From Ezakiella peruensis (GTDB lineage: Bacteria > Bacillota > Clostridia > Tissierellales > Peptoniphilaceae), in the NCBI RefSeq assembly GCF_900215725.1, contig NZ_LT962470.1:62001-126000 (forward strand): a stretch of 64,000 nucleotides of DNA, read 5' to 3'. A program made the position numbers and the translations under genes. The notes beneath the pieces are model-generated. The model had not been told where the DNA came from and made no database searches. It saw only the letters and a list, made by a program, of their open reading frames with translations. Positions 50,504 to 59,314 of the stretch are shown piece after piece (positions within the stretch are counted from its first letter, which is position 1; every line of letters starts with the position of its first letter).

Positions 50504-51588
50504 TGAACAAGCTTAAAAAAATATTTGTATTAATAATAGTAAGTGCATTGGTCTTTACAGCTTGTGCAAAGCCGCAAGAGCAAACAAAAAGCAATAATAA
50601 TTTAAAAGAAGAAAAGAAAGAAGAAGTTAAAAACGAAGAACAATCATCAGATTTCTCTATCGTAACAACTCTTTTCCCAACTTATTCCTTTGCCAAGGCT
50701 ATAGCACCTCAAGCAAATGTTTCCCTCTTGCTCCCACCAGGGGCAGACTCACACGCCTTTGAGCCAAGCCCAGACGATATTTTGTCCTTGCAAAAGGCAG
50801 ACGTGGTTGTCTACACATCAGAATATATGGAAGAGTGGTTTGACAGAACTGCCAAGGCAATCGACCTCGATATTGACAGGGTTGTCAAGGCAGCAGAAGG
50901 AATCGGCCTGATGAAGGGTGATGATCACGACCACGATCACGATCATGACCATGACCACGATGAAGATGAAGACCACGACCATGACGATGACCACGATGAA
51001 GACCATGATCACGATGACCATGACGAGCACGATGATCATGACCACGAAGGCCACCACCATCTTTATGATCCACACATCTGGACCAGCCCAGTTCTCGCAA
51101 AAAAAATGGCAGAAAATATTTACAATAAAATTATCGAAATCGATCCTGCCAACAAAGACGACTACAAAGCAAATTACGACAAGCTAATCGCTGACCTAGA
51201 CGATCTTGACAAAGAATTTAAAGACATCAAAGCAAGCGCAAAGAGGGACACAATTTTCTTTGGCAGCCGCTTTGCCCTTTCCTACTTTGCCCACCAATAC
51301 GACTTTGACGTTGAATCCGTTTACGACAACTGCGCTGCAAATGCTGAGCCAAATCCACGCGAGATGGCAGAAGTCATAAATGAAATGAAAGAAGAAAAAG
51401 CACCAGTTATTTTTTATGAAGAATTGGTTAACCCAAAACTTGCAAATCAAATTGCAGATGAAGTTGGAGCCAAGGCCATGCTCTTCCACTCTTGCCACAA
51501 CTTATCCAAAGAAGACTTTGAATCCGGCAAGACCTATGTGGGCATTATGAAGGCCAATGCTGAGGCTCTTAGAGAGGCCCTTAACTAA
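50503..51588 (+). CDS. znuA: Zinc-binding lipoprotein of an ABC transporter (ZnuA)
   Basis: 361 residues from the ATG at 50503 (TAATG overlap with the zur stop). A lipoprotein signal ends with FTACA (Cys around 20). Family motifs for metal-binding: GADSHAFEPSPDD near 81 and HHLYDPHIWTSP near 182, plus FGSRFALSYFAHQYDF near 245. A His/Asp/Glu-rich loop of about 45 residues at 135-180 is typical for zinc-specific rather than manganese-specific members. It captures zinc outside the membrane and passes it to ZnuB. Confidence 0.9.
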   Translation: MNKLKKIFVLIIVSALVFTACAKPQEQTKSNNNLKEEKKEEVKNEEQSSDFSIVTTLFPTYSFAKAIAPQANVSLLLPPGADSHAFEPSPDDILSLQKADVVVYTSEYMEEWFDRTAKAIDLDIDRVVKAAEGIGLMKGDDHDHDHDHDHDHDEDEDHDHDDDHDEDHDHDDHDEHDDHDHEGHHHLYDPHIWTSPVLAKKMAENIYNKIIEIDPANKDDYKANYDKLIADLDDLDKEFKDIKASAKRDTIFFGSRFALSYFAHQYDFDVESVYDNCAANAEPNPREMAEVINEMKEEKAPVIFYEELVNPKLANQIADEVGAKAMLFHSCHNLSKEDFESGKTYVGIMKANAEALREALN

Positions 51589-52271
51589 TGCTTGCTGTTA
51601 AAAATTTAACAATTAAATATAAAAACAATGTAATCTTAGATAATGTAAGCTTTAATATTAAAAAAGGCGACTACCTGGCAATTGTCGGTGAAAACGGGTC
51701 GGGCAAGTCGACTTTGGTCAAGGCCATGCTGGGCCTCAAGGACTACACGGGCACAATCGATTTGTCGGCCTTTAAAAGCGTGGGCTACCTGCCCCAAGTC
51801 GATGAATCTTTGGAAAATTTTCCCGCAACGGTCTATGAAATCGTTTCCTTAGGATTGGTAAATCAAATTCGTTTTTTCTTTAAGAAATCCGACCGGCAAA
51901 AGATAGATGAAACTTTAAAAAGATTGGATATTTACGATATAAAAGACGCCTATTTCGGTGCCCTATCTGGTGGCCAAAGGCAAAGAGTCCTTTTGGCCCG
52001 GGCCCTGGTATCCGGTTCTGATATTTTATTTTTGGACGAGCCTACAACTGGCCTGGACCCAATTGCAACCGAAGAGCTCTACAATATTATCGACCGCCTA
52101 AACGAAGAAGGCGTGACAATTGTAATGGTCACCCACGATATAAACACCTGCATCAAATGCGCCAAGTCTGTACTTCATTTAAATCGGGGAATTTTATTTT
52201 ACGGGTCCAAAGACGAATATCTTTCTACGGATCTTTACAAACTTATAAGCGGGGTCCATGACCATGATTAA
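51588..52271 (+). CDS. znuC: Zinc ABC transporter ATP-binding protein (ZnuC)
   Basis: 227 residues with Walker A GENGSGKST at 35-43, signature LSGGQRQRV near 127, Walker B ILFLDEPTTG near 146 and the H-loop VTHDINT near 181. It powers the zinc importer at the inner face of the membrane. It overlaps znuA by one base (TAATG) and znuB by 14 bp, so the transporter genes are translationally coupled. Confidence 0.9.
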   Translation: MLAVKNLTIKYKNNVILDNVSFNIKKGDYLAIVGENGSGKSTLVKAMLGLKDYTGTIDLSAFKSVGYLPQVDESLENFPATVYEIVSLGLVNQIRFFFKKSDRQKIDETLKRLDIYDIKDAYFGALSGGQRQRVLLARALVSGSDILFLDEPTTGLDPIATEELYNIIDRLNEEGVTIVMVTHDINTCIKCAKSVLHLNRGILFYGSKDEYLSTDLYKLISGVHDHD

Positions 52272-53070
52272 TACTTTCATCGAAATGCTGCGCCACGGTT
52301 TTATCCAAAGGGCCCTTATAGTTGGACTTATCACAGGAATTATCTCTGCCATTATGGGAGTGAGTTTGGTTTTAAAAAACTTTTCCATGATTGGTGACGG
52401 CCTTAGCCACGTAGGCTTTGGCGCCTTCGCCCTCGCGGTTGTATTGGGCTTTACTCCCCTCTACTTCGCCCTGCCCATTGTAATTATCGCTGCCTTCTTG
52501 ATGCTGGGCCTTAGCAAAAAGTCCTCCATCAATTCTGACGCCATGATTGCCCTCTTGTCCAGTTCATCTCTGGCCCTGGGCGTGGTTGCGACCAGTTTAT
52601 CAAAGGGCATGACAATTGACATTTACCAATTTATGTTTGGGTCTATCCTAACCATTGGCAAAACCGATTTGTATGCAACTTTAATTATAAGTACTATCGT
52701 CTTTATAATTTATATTTTAAATTACAACAAGATCTTTGCCATCACCTTTGATGAAAATTTTTCCAAGGCCATCGGCGTAAACGTTGACGCCTACAGGATG
52801 ATGCTTGCCATCATCACAGCCCTGGTAATTGTAATTGGCATGAGGGTAATGGGAGCCATGTTAATCTCATCGCTCTTACTATTTCCCGCCCTATCAAGTC
52901 TCAGGCTCTTTAGATCTTTTAAGACCTGCCTGATAGCGGCCTGCATTATATCTGCCATCTCAATTGTCCTCGGCATATCCATATCCTTTATGGCCTCACT
53001 GCCAACTGGATCTGTAATTGTCCTGGTCAATCTGGCGATATTTATACTTGCAAGTTTTATAAAAAAGTAA
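52258..53070 (+). CDS. znuB: Zinc ABC transporter permease (ZnuB)
   Basis: 270 residues, about eight membrane segments, ABC-3 family. The conserved DGLSHVGFGAFALA near 48 and the cytoplasmic coupling region are visible. A second ATG (52264) near the start is possible. It completes the zur-znuA-znuC-znuB operon, which ends here without a strong hairpin; the downstream gene has its own promoter. Confidence 0.9.
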   Translation: MTMINTFIEMLRHGFIQRALIVGLITGIISAIMGVSLVLKNFSMIGDGLSHVGFGAFALAVVLGFTPLYFALPIVIIAAFLMLGLSKKSSINSDAMIALLSSSSLALGVVATSLSKGMTIDIYQFMFGSILTIGKTDLYATLIISTIVFIIYILNYNKIFAITFDENFSKAIGVNVDAYRMMLAIITALVIVIGMRVMGAMLISSLLLFPALSSLRLFRSFKTCLIAACIISAISIVLGISISFMASLPTGSVIVLVNLAIFILASFIKK

Positions 53071-53086
53071 ATAAATAGTATTTTAT

Positions 53087-53115
53087 TTGACATCTTTTGT
53101 TTAATATGCTATAAT
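53087..53115 (+). promoter_or_regulatory. Consensus promoter of the small secreted protein pair
   Basis: Perfect TTGACA (53087-53092), 17-bp spacer, perfect TATAAT (53110-53115), followed by an ATATGCATAT palindrome in the leader. Such a promoter predicts strong expression. Confidence 0.8.
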
Positions 53116-53154
53116 TAAATTGGGCATATGCATATATAAGAAGGATGGTAAAAA

Positions 53155-53565
53155 ATGGTTAAAACTTTAAAAAAAGTTCTGTTTCTATCACTAGTTATGA
53201 TATTGCTGATATCTAATATAGCTTTTGCCACCCAAAATAGGGATGAAATCGCAAAAATGTATAAAGATTCTTATAAAAAAATCAGCAAGGACCATGACTT
53301 AAAGATTTATAAGGATAAAGATGGAACATGGTATGATACCTTAGTTGTTATGACTACCATACCACAATCAAAATTTGAAGGTGGACTAAACCACGGAAAG
53401 ACATATGACATGGACAACGGAGAGGCAAAGGGTGTACTTACATTAATTGCAACTGACGTTGTAAAAGCTGATGGAATAAACCTGACTCTTTATTATTATA
53501 AAGGTAGACTATATAAATATAAAGGAACAGGCAAAACCCCATCTATGACTTTAAAACAGAGGTGA
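53155..53565 (+). CDS. Small secreted protein of unknown function (136 residues)
   Basis: A signal peptide (residues 1-25, MILLISNIAFA cleavage region) is followed by a compact, Lys/Tyr-rich domain with alternating charged and hydrophobic residues. No cysteines and no known motif. The run TLYYYKGRLYKYKGTGKTPS near the end is unusual. It is encoded directly before a second small secreted protein, both behind a consensus promoter. The low use of G/C-ending codons resembles the 40968 gene. I do not recognise a family. Confidence 0.6.
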   Translation: MVKTLKKVLFLSLVMILLISNIAFATQNRDEIAKMYKDSYKKISKDHDLKIYKDKDGTWYDTLVVMTTIPQSKFEGGLNHGKTYDMDNGEAKGVLTLIATDVVKADGINLTLYYYKGRLYKYKGTGKTPSMTLKQR

Positions 53566-53569
53566 TGAA

Positions 53570-53857
53570 ATGAAAAAACTATTATCTATTTCATTAGTAG
53601 TAATTTTTCTACTAACAATTGTAGCCCCAGTAACTGCTGAATCTTACAAACCACAATGGAAAGGTCCAGCAGATGGAAGAGAAGCCAAATTTTTTACAAA
53701 AGTTGTTGTACAATCAATTGATATACCAGTGCAGCCAACATACTTTCACAGAGAAGGCAGGTTTTCTGGATATCTTGAGTATTCACACATGGATGATTAT
53801 AGTGAATACAAAGGAGAAATGGTTCTAGTCTACTGGGGATATTTATTCGCTGATTAG
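53570..53857 (+). CDS. Small secreted protein of unknown function (95 residues)
   Basis: Signal peptide at 1-24 (LLSISLVVIFLLTIVAPVTA) then a mature part of about 71 residues rich in Tyr, His and Phe, without cysteine. Near the end it reads EMVLVYWGYLFAD. It starts 4 bp after its partner's stop with an AGGTGATGA site. The pair may form a secreted or surface complex, or be a toxin/immunity pair, but nothing in the sequence proves either. Confidence 0.6.
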   Translation: MKKLLSISLVVIFLLTIVAPVTAESYKPQWKGPADGREAKFFTKVVVQSIDIPVQPTYFHREGRFSGYLEYSHMDDYSEYKGEMVLVYWGYLFAD

Positions 53858-53882
53858 CTCTAATTAAATGCATGTGTCCCCT

Positions 53883-53920
53883 AAAAGCCGCGAGTTCGCT
53901 CGTGGCTTTTCTTGTTTTTT
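53883..53920 (+). terminator. Terminator of the small secreted pair
   Basis: AAAAGCCGCGAG-TTCG-CTCGTGGCTTTT stem (one G-U pair) followed by CTTGTTTTTTG. Confidence 0.9.
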
Positions 53921-53940
53921 GCCCGTCTTTTTAGTATAAT
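53912..53940 (+). promoter_or_regulatory. Promoter of the M23 peptidase gene
   Basis: TTGTTT (53912-53917), 17-bp spacer, TATAAT (53935-53940). Its -35 box lies in the T-run of the preceding terminator, and its start point would be at or next to the first ATG at 53947. Confidence 0.6.
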
Positions 53941-53946
53941 TAGGGG

Positions 53947-55212
53947 ATGATGAATATGAAAAAAGAAAATTTTAATAAAAAATATTTAATAGGAATTTTG
54001 TTTGGCCTTTTGCTTTTGACTTCAATAGTAACTGGCCTTTATGAAAAACAAGTTCAAAGCCTGGCCCTTAATTTAAATGGCGAGGACCTAGGCCTAGTTA
54101 AAAATGAAAAGATAATTGAAGACGCAATTGATCGGGCCAACAAGGCCGTTCAAATAGACAAGGCAAATGTCTATTACAAACCGAATTTTTCCGCCACAAA
54201 AAGTTATGGGGCTTACAAAAATCTCTTGAGCGAAAAAGATTTGGCAGATCTCATTATGGAAAAAGCCGATCTTTATACCAACGCTTGGATAGTGACCATT
54301 GACGGAGAATCCGTGGCCGCCCTCTATGACAGGGACGAGCTTTTGGATACCATTAGCTCCTTCAAGCAATCTTTTATCGGCGAGAGCAAACGGATAATCA
54401 AATCCATCGACTTTATGAGTAATGTAAGTATTAGTTTTGGCGAAATTGACACAAGTCTTTTGATGGACCAAAACAAGTTTTACGAATTTTTATTAGACAG
54501 CATTTCTGGAACAAAAGTTTCCCATTACAAGGCCGATAATCTAACCCCCTACAAGGACTACGAAGACTTATATGTAAAACGCGACCCAAAGTCCTTTGAC
54601 GTCTTTATAAAGGACCAGGTTGAGGAAAAGATCAGCCTGCCTGCATCTACAATTTTTATTTACGATGAGACCTTAAACATGGGCGAAACTTTCGTTGAAC
54701 GCGAGGGCGAGGACGGTGTTCTACTTAGAAAATCTGAGAACGAATATATTAACAATAATATTATTAAATCCAATGTCCTAAATGAAAAGCTCATTTCCTA
54801 CCCAACATCTACAATCGTCCACGTAGGAGACAGGGCCCTGACCTTGAAACCTGAATTTCAAATGCCAACTTACGGCGTAATTACAAGCGGTTACGGTCCG
54901 CGCTTCGATGGCTTCCACCGCGGAATTGACATCGCCGGCCCCTTTGGTTCAGACATCAAGTCAGCCGCTCCTGGCAAAGTAACCTTTGCTGGCTACATGG
55001 GCTCTTATGGCTACGTGGTCTTTGTCGAGCACGCCAACGGCTACGAGACTCGTTATGCCCACATGCTGCGGATAAATGCCTACAAGGGACAATCTGTAAA
55101 TACAGGAGATGTACTTGGCGAGATGGGTTCATCTGGTAATTCCACAGGCGCCCACTTGCATTTTGAAATATTAAAAGATGGAGATCTTTTAGATCCGGAG
55201 ACACAATTATGA
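53947..55212 (+). CDS. M23-family peptidoglycan endopeptidase, membrane-anchored
   Basis: 421 residues. One membrane anchor near 13-30 is followed by an extracellular stalk (about 35-290) of unknown fold and a C-terminal LytM/M23 domain. Zinc ligands are visible: HRGID near 330 and HLHFE near 405, with YAHM between. The missing or partial active sites seen in regulatory M23 proteins are not the case here. It likely cleaves cross-links for wall remodelling. Several ATGs (53947, 53950, 53956) could be the start. The next gene overlaps by 4 bp. Confidence 0.85.
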   Translation: MMNMKKENFNKKYLIGILFGLLLLTSIVTGLYEKQVQSLALNLNGEDLGLVKNEKIIEDAIDRANKAVQIDKANVYYKPNFSATKSYGAYKNLLSEKDLADLIMEKADLYTNAWIVTIDGESVAALYDRDELLDTISSFKQSFIGESKRIIKSIDFMSNVSISFGEIDTSLLMDQNKFYEFLLDSISGTKVSHYKADNLTPYKDYEDLYVKRDPKSFDVFIKDQVEEKISLPASTIFIYDETLNMGETFVEREGEDGVLLRKSENEYINNNIIKSNVLNEKLISYPTSTIVHVGDRALTLKPEFQMPTYGVITSGYGPRFDGFHRGIDIAGPFGSDIKSAAPGKVTFAGYMGSYGYVVFVEHANGYETRYAHMLRINAYKGQSVNTGDVLGEMGSSGNSTGAHLHFEILKDGDLLDPETQL

Positions 55213-55973
55213 AGACACAAGTTGAAATTAGAAGAAGCCTTATAAAAAAATATCGGAAGGAGCTTTACAGGCCCTTTATCGAGGCTATCAAAAAATATAA
55301 TTTAATAGAATCGGGCGACAAGATCATGTCCTGCGTAAGTGGGGGCAAGGATTCAATCCTCCTTTCACTTCTCCTTCAAGAGCTCTTTGACCACGGCATA
55401 CAAAACTTTGAGCTCAGGCATGTCATGATGAATCCTGGCTTTACCGATGAATATGTTTCAGGCATTAGGGAAATTTATAATCACCTGGGCATTGAGCTTG
55501 AAATTTTTAAGACGGATATCTTTGAAGTGACAGAAAAGATTGCCAACGAAAATCCCTGCTTTATGTGTGCCCGCATGCGCAGAGGAGCCCTCTACAGCCA
55601 CGCTCAGGAAATCGGCTTTAACAAGATCGCCCTGGGCCATCACATGGATGACGTGGTTGAGACAACCCTTATGAATATGATCATGCAGGGGTCTTTTAGG
55701 AATATGCTTCCGATTTTGGATTCGGACAATTTCCCCGGCATCAAACTCATCCGTCCGCTTTACTTAGTAAAGGAATATGATATAATTAGATTTAGAGACT
55801 ACGCAGAGTTAAAAACTTTGGATTGCGCTTGCATGCTTACAAAAAAGAATGCTCTTTCCACCAGAGACAGGATCAAGACCCTGCTTGGTCAAATTGAAAA
55901 AGATTTTCCAGGTGCCAAGAAAAATATTCAAAACTCAATTGAAAATGTTTCTCTGGACACCATTATAAAATAA
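55209..55973 (+). CDS. TtcA-like tRNA thiolation PP-loop ATPase
   Basis: 254 residues. The PP-loop SGGKDS near 44-49, CFMC near 117, and ALGHHMDDVVET near 140 match the TtcA/TilS-like family that activates tRNA for sulfur insertion at C32. Two further cysteines (DCAC near 205) could complete the Fe-S cluster. It overlaps the M23 gene by 4 bp, an unusual pairing that appears chance or translational. TtcA itself is about 300 residues; the shorter form fits Gram-positive relatives. Confidence 0.8.
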   Translation: MKTQVEIRRSLIKKYRKELYRPFIEAIKKYNLIESGDKIMSCVSGGKDSILLSLLLQELFDHGIQNFELRHVMMNPGFTDEYVSGIREIYNHLGIELEIFKTDIFEVTEKIANENPCFMCARMRRGALYSHAQEIGFNKIALGHHMDDVVETTLMNMIMQGSFRNMLPILDSDNFPGIKLIRPLYLVKEYDIIRFRDYAELKTLDCACMLTKKNALSTRDRIKTLLGQIEKDFPGAKKNIQNSIENVSLDTIIK

Positions 55974-56009
55974 GGCAAGAAAAGCTTACTACTATAAGGA
56001 GTTGACGAC

Positions 56010-57359
56010 TTGGTTTTTACATCGACAGTATTTTTATTTTACTTTTTGCCCCTGGCACTTTTATATCACCTACTGCCCAAGAATTTAAGAATAAGAAATT
56101 TTTATCTATTGATCCTTAGCCTCTTGTTTTACGCTTACGGCGAAGGGAAAAATATTATTTTGATGCTTATAGCAATTGCCACGTCCCACTTGGCGGCTAT
56201 AATTATCCACAAGTATCCCAAATACAAAAAGCCAGCTCTGGTCGGCTCTCTTATAATTATGCTGGGCCAGCTTATGATTTTTAAATACCTGGGATTTTTT
56301 ACCGGCATTTTAAATCGCTTTGCAGATACCCCTGTAATTCAAATCGCCTTGCCAATTGGCATTAGCTTTTTTACCTTTCAGGCCATCTCTTATGTAGTTG
56401 ACGTTTACCGGGGCCACCATCCGGCCAGAAATGTTTTCGACGCGGCCCTCTATGTAAGTCTCTTTCCACAGTTGGTCGCAGGTCCCATCGTCCGCTATGA
56501 CACAATTGAAAAGGAACTGCAAAATCGAACTGTGACCTTGGATTCATTTACCGAGGGCCTGGACAGGTTTTTATTAGGCTTTTCAATGAAAATGCTTCTG
56601 TCCAATCAATTCGGCAAAATTGCTGACGCGGCCTTTACCCTTAACACTTACAATTCACTTTATTTTATGATGGCCCTACTTGGCGCTGTCGCTTATACAC
56701 TTCATATATATTACGACTTTGCAGCCTACTCCCACATGGCCATCGGCCTGGGGAAAATGTTCGGCTTTAATTTCTTGGAAAACTTCAACTATCCATATAT
56801 ATCCAAGTCCATCAAGGAATTTTGGTCCCGCTGGCACATATCTCTGTCCACTTACTTTAGGGACTACGTTTACATTCCACTTGGTGGCAGCAGGTGCTCG
56901 ACCGGTCGCAATATCTTTAACCTGCTCTTTGTCTGGTTCTTAACCGGACTCTGGCACGGAGCTGGCTTCAACTTTATAGCTTGGGGTATGTACTATGCGG
57001 TTCTATTATTGATCGAACGCTATGTATTTAAAAATAAATTTCAGTCCCATATCATTACCATGATTCTGGTTATAATCGGCTGGATATTCTTTAGGGCCGA
57101 CGGCCTAAGAGCAGCCCTGGCCTATTTGAAATCCTTTACCGTTTTTCAAATGCCCTTTGCAGGCAGGACATGGGTCTACTACATCTTAAATTTCAAATTG
57201 GAATGGATCTTCGGCCTCTTGTTTATCTCTCCATATATTGGCAAAAAGATTTCTAAGCGGCCAGTCTTGAAGCGAGTCCTTCTAATCCTCCTCTTTATGC
57301 TTTCAATTGTAAGGCTGATGACGGACGGCTTCAACCCCTTTATATATTTCAGATTCTAA
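56010..57359 (+). CDS. MBOAT-family O-acyltransferase (AlgI/DltB type)
   Basis: 449 residues, start TTG at 56010 with an AAGGAG site 8 bp away. About ten membrane segments. The MBOAT catalytic histidine lies in WFLTGLWHGAGFNFIAWG near 306, with ISLSTYFRDYVYIPLGGSR just before. These enzymes O-acylate cell-surface polymers such as peptidoglycan, alginate or teichoic acids. No partner AlgJ/PatB-like gene follows, so the acceptor is unknown. The gene begins 36 bp after the TtcA-like gene and ends with a terminator. Confidence 0.85.
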   Translation: MVFTSTVFLFYFLPLALLYHLLPKNLRIRNFYLLILSLLFYAYGEGKNIILMLIAIATSHLAAIIIHKYPKYKKPALVGSLIIMLGQLMIFKYLGFFTGILNRFADTPVIQIALPIGISFFTFQAISYVVDVYRGHHPARNVFDAALYVSLFPQLVAGPIVRYDTIEKELQNRTVTLDSFTEGLDRFLLGFSMKMLLSNQFGKIADAAFTLNTYNSLYFMMALLGAVAYTLHIYYDFAAYSHMAIGLGKMFGFNFLENFNYPYISKSIKEFWSRWHISLSTYFRDYVYIPLGGSRCSTGRNIFNLLFVWFLTGLWHGAGFNFIAWGMYYAVLLLIERYVFKNKFQSHIITMILVIIGWIFFRADGLRAALAYLKSFTVFQMPFAGRTWVYYILNFKLEWIFGLLFISPYIGKKISKRPVLKRVLLILLFMLSIVRLMTDGFNPFIYFRF

Positions 57360-57366
57360 AAAAACA

Positions 57367-57404
57367 AACCCTCGATGGATTTTTTCTCCACGAGGGTTTT
57401 TTAT
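57367..57404 (+). terminator. Terminator after the MBOAT gene
   Basis: AACCCTCG/CGAGGGTT stem with an inner GGA/TCC pairing, followed by TTTTATT. Confidence 0.9.
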
Positions 57405-57434
57405 TATAAAATCTTATTTATTTCTTAAAAAAAT

Positions 57435-58565
57435 TTATTTTTCCAAAAATTCTTGAGCCTGTCTTAATCCTTCGATGATTTCCAGATTTTGTGGGCATTC
57501 ACCTTCGCACTTGCCGCATTCTATGCAGGCGTCTGGTGCTACCTTGCCTTCTTCGATGTACTTTTTGTATGCTTCTTTTGATTTGTCCACTTCGTCATAA
57601 AGGAAAGCGTTATTCCACATGGAGAAAATCCTTGGGATATTTATCTCAACTGTGCAAGGCATGCAGTATTCGCAGGCCGTACAACCGATTTGCTCCCTGG
57701 ATTTAAAAATATCCCTGGCTTTTTTATAAAAAGCCTTGTCTGCTTCTGTGATTGATGATGAATCAACAGTTGCTGCCATTTCAATATTTTCATCTATTTG
57801 CTTGATGTCATTCATGCCAGATAAAACTGTCATTACATTGTCCAAGGACAAAGGGAATTTCAAAGCCTGTTGAGAAGGGCTGAGGGGTTTAAACTCATCA
57901 TTTAAATCCAGCACTTCCTTAGGCGGATTTGATAGGCGGCCACCCTTGAGTGGTTCCATAATAACAACTGGAATGCCCAGGCTGGTTGCCAGCTCATAAC
58001 CCTTGAGTCCTGCTTGGTAATCGGTGTCCAAATAATTTAATTGAATTTGACAGAAGTCCCAATCGTAAGATTTTACCATTTCTTCAAAGGCTGGGAATTC
58101 GTCGTGGAAGGAAAAGCCCATGTGCTTAACCTTGCCTTCTTTTTTGATTTTGTCCATAAAATCAAAGACGCCCAAGTCCTTGACCTTTCTAAAGGTCTTG
58201 ATATCTAGTGAGTGCAAGAGGTAAAAGTCAATTACATCTGTGCGCAGATTTGCCATTTGCTCATTCATAAATTTTTCAAAGTCTTCATATGTTTCAACCT
58301 TCCAGCATGGGAGCTTGGTTACCAAGTGTAGTTTGTCCCTGAGCCCGTGTTCTTGAACAAATTTCCCCACAAAGGCCTCACTGGTGCCACCGTGGTAAAC
58401 GTAGGCTGTGTCTATGTAATTAACTCCATTTTCAATTGCATGCAAGAGTTGCTTGGTCGCTTCCTCTTCATTTATCTTTGCATTGTCTCCATCTATAATG
58501 GGAAAACGCATGCAGCCGTAACCTAAGCGGCTAACCTTGTCCTCCCCAATATTAAAATATTTCAT
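57435..58565 (-). CDS. Aldo/keto reductase with C-terminal 4Fe-4S domain
   Basis: 376 residues. The AKR barrel occupies 1-285 (GYGCMRFP at 16-23, catalytic DTAYVYHGG with Tyr near 58, and the KLPCW strand). The C-terminal part carries CTACEYCMPC near 297 and CIECGKCEGECP near 347, two 4Fe-4S motifs. This ferredoxin-type AKR fusion is common in anaerobic Bacillota; natural substrates are unknown. Single-gene unit; ATG at 58565 with a GAGGAGAC site. Confidence 0.85.
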   Translation of the reverse strand: MKYFNIGEDKVSRLGYGCMRFPIIDGDNAKINEEEATKQLLHAIENGVNYIDTAYVYHGGTSEAFVGKFVQEHGLRDKLHLVTKLPCWKVETYEDFEKFMNEQMANLRTDVIDFYLLHSLDIKTFRKVKDLGVFDFMDKIKKEGKVKHMGFSFHDEFPAFEEMVKSYDWDFCQIQLNYLDTDYQAGLKGYELATSLGIPVVIMEPLKGGRLSNPPKEVLDLNDEFKPLSPSQQALKFPLSLDNVMTVLSGMNDIKQIDENIEMAATVDSSSITEADKAFYKKARDIFKSREQIGCTACEYCMPCTVEINIPRIFSMWNNAFLYDEVDKSKEAYKKYIEEGKVAPDACIECGKCEGECPQNLEIIEGLRQAQEFLEK

Positions 58566-58609
58566 AAAGTCTCCTCCTCAGAATAATTATAACGAAATTC
58601 GAATTAAAT

Positions 58610-58649
58610 TGCAAACAAAAAGACTAAAAATTAAAAAATTTTAGTCTTT
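58610..58649 (-). terminator. Terminator after the HAD phosphatase gene
   Basis: AAAGACTAAAATT/AATTTTAGTCTTT stem (58619-58649) followed by TTTGTTTG on the minus strand. Confidence 0.8.
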
Positions 58650-58656
58650 CAAATTA

Positions 58657-59274
58657 TTATTCTTTTTTTCTGTGTCCCTCAATATTTATAAACCCCTGGT
58701 GACTTGCCTGATCATTGACTACAAACTTGGACTTGCAGGGCGAGCACATCCACTTGTCGTTTTTAACCGAATCCGTATAGGCCTTGGAGTTTTCATAGTC
58801 AACCTCAATATTTTCTCTGGCGAATAATTCATTCAGTCGAACTAACTTTTCTTCCTTGGCATTGTTAACGCCCAAAACTTTTTTCTCATCATGATGAGTA
58901 GCTATACAGTAATCAAAGCCCAGATCTCTTGCGATAATTTTTACATATCTTTCCAGCGAAGCCGAACATAGAATCATAGTGTAGCCGTCTTCATGAATTT
59001 CGTCGATCAGGTTTTGAAATCCATAGATCTCCAAGTGCCAGGTCACATATTTTTCTAAGTCTTCATCGGAAAATTTATTTACCAGCCAGGCTGCGAAGGA
59101 TTTAAATCTCTCGATTTTAAAACCCAGCAGAAAATTTAGAGATGCCAAAAATAATCGCCAGTAAATTGCAGGTTTCGATGCAATCTTGTGGGCTTTTGCG
59201 TATTCAATTAGGGACATAATCGAGTCGCCCTGGGCCAGGGTCTTGTCGAAGTCGTATATTTTTACCTTTGTCAT
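58657..59274 (-). CDS. HAD-IB family phosphatase
   Basis: 205 residues. HAD motif I DFDKTLAQGDS at 8-18, motif II LCSAS near 102, and a SerB-like cap with a conserved WRLF helix. The family (SerB/CicA-like) dephosphorylates small metabolites. Near the end the usual DDE motif is replaced by AYTDSVKND, which contains the needed aspartate. A CSPCKSK cysteine pair near 180 is added. ATG at 59274. Confidence 0.75.
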   Translation of the reverse strand: MTKVKIYDFDKTLAQGDSIMSLIEYAKAHKIASKPAIYWRLFLASLNFLLGFKIERFKSFAAWLVNKFSDEDLEKYVTWHLEIYGFQNLIDEIHEDGYTMILCSASLERYVKIIARDLGFDYCIATHHDEKKVLGVNNAKEEKLVRLNELFARENIEVDYENSKAYTDSVKNDKWMCSPCKSKFVVNDQASHQGFINIEGHRKKE

Positions 59275-59302
59275 CTAAAATAAAACCCCGATTGCTCGGG
59301 GT
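59275..59302 (-). terminator. Terminator of hpf
   Basis: ACCCCG-loop-CGGGGT stem (59285-59302) followed by TTTATTTTAG on the minus strand. It lies 12 bp after the hpf stop codon. Confidence 0.85.
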
Positions 59303-59314
59303 CCCTTTCTTTAA

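Noticed and set aside
50818-51187. Several Val/Ile- or Met/Thr-rich frames over the His-rich part of znuA
   Set aside because: Artefacts of the GAC/CAC repeat read in other frames.
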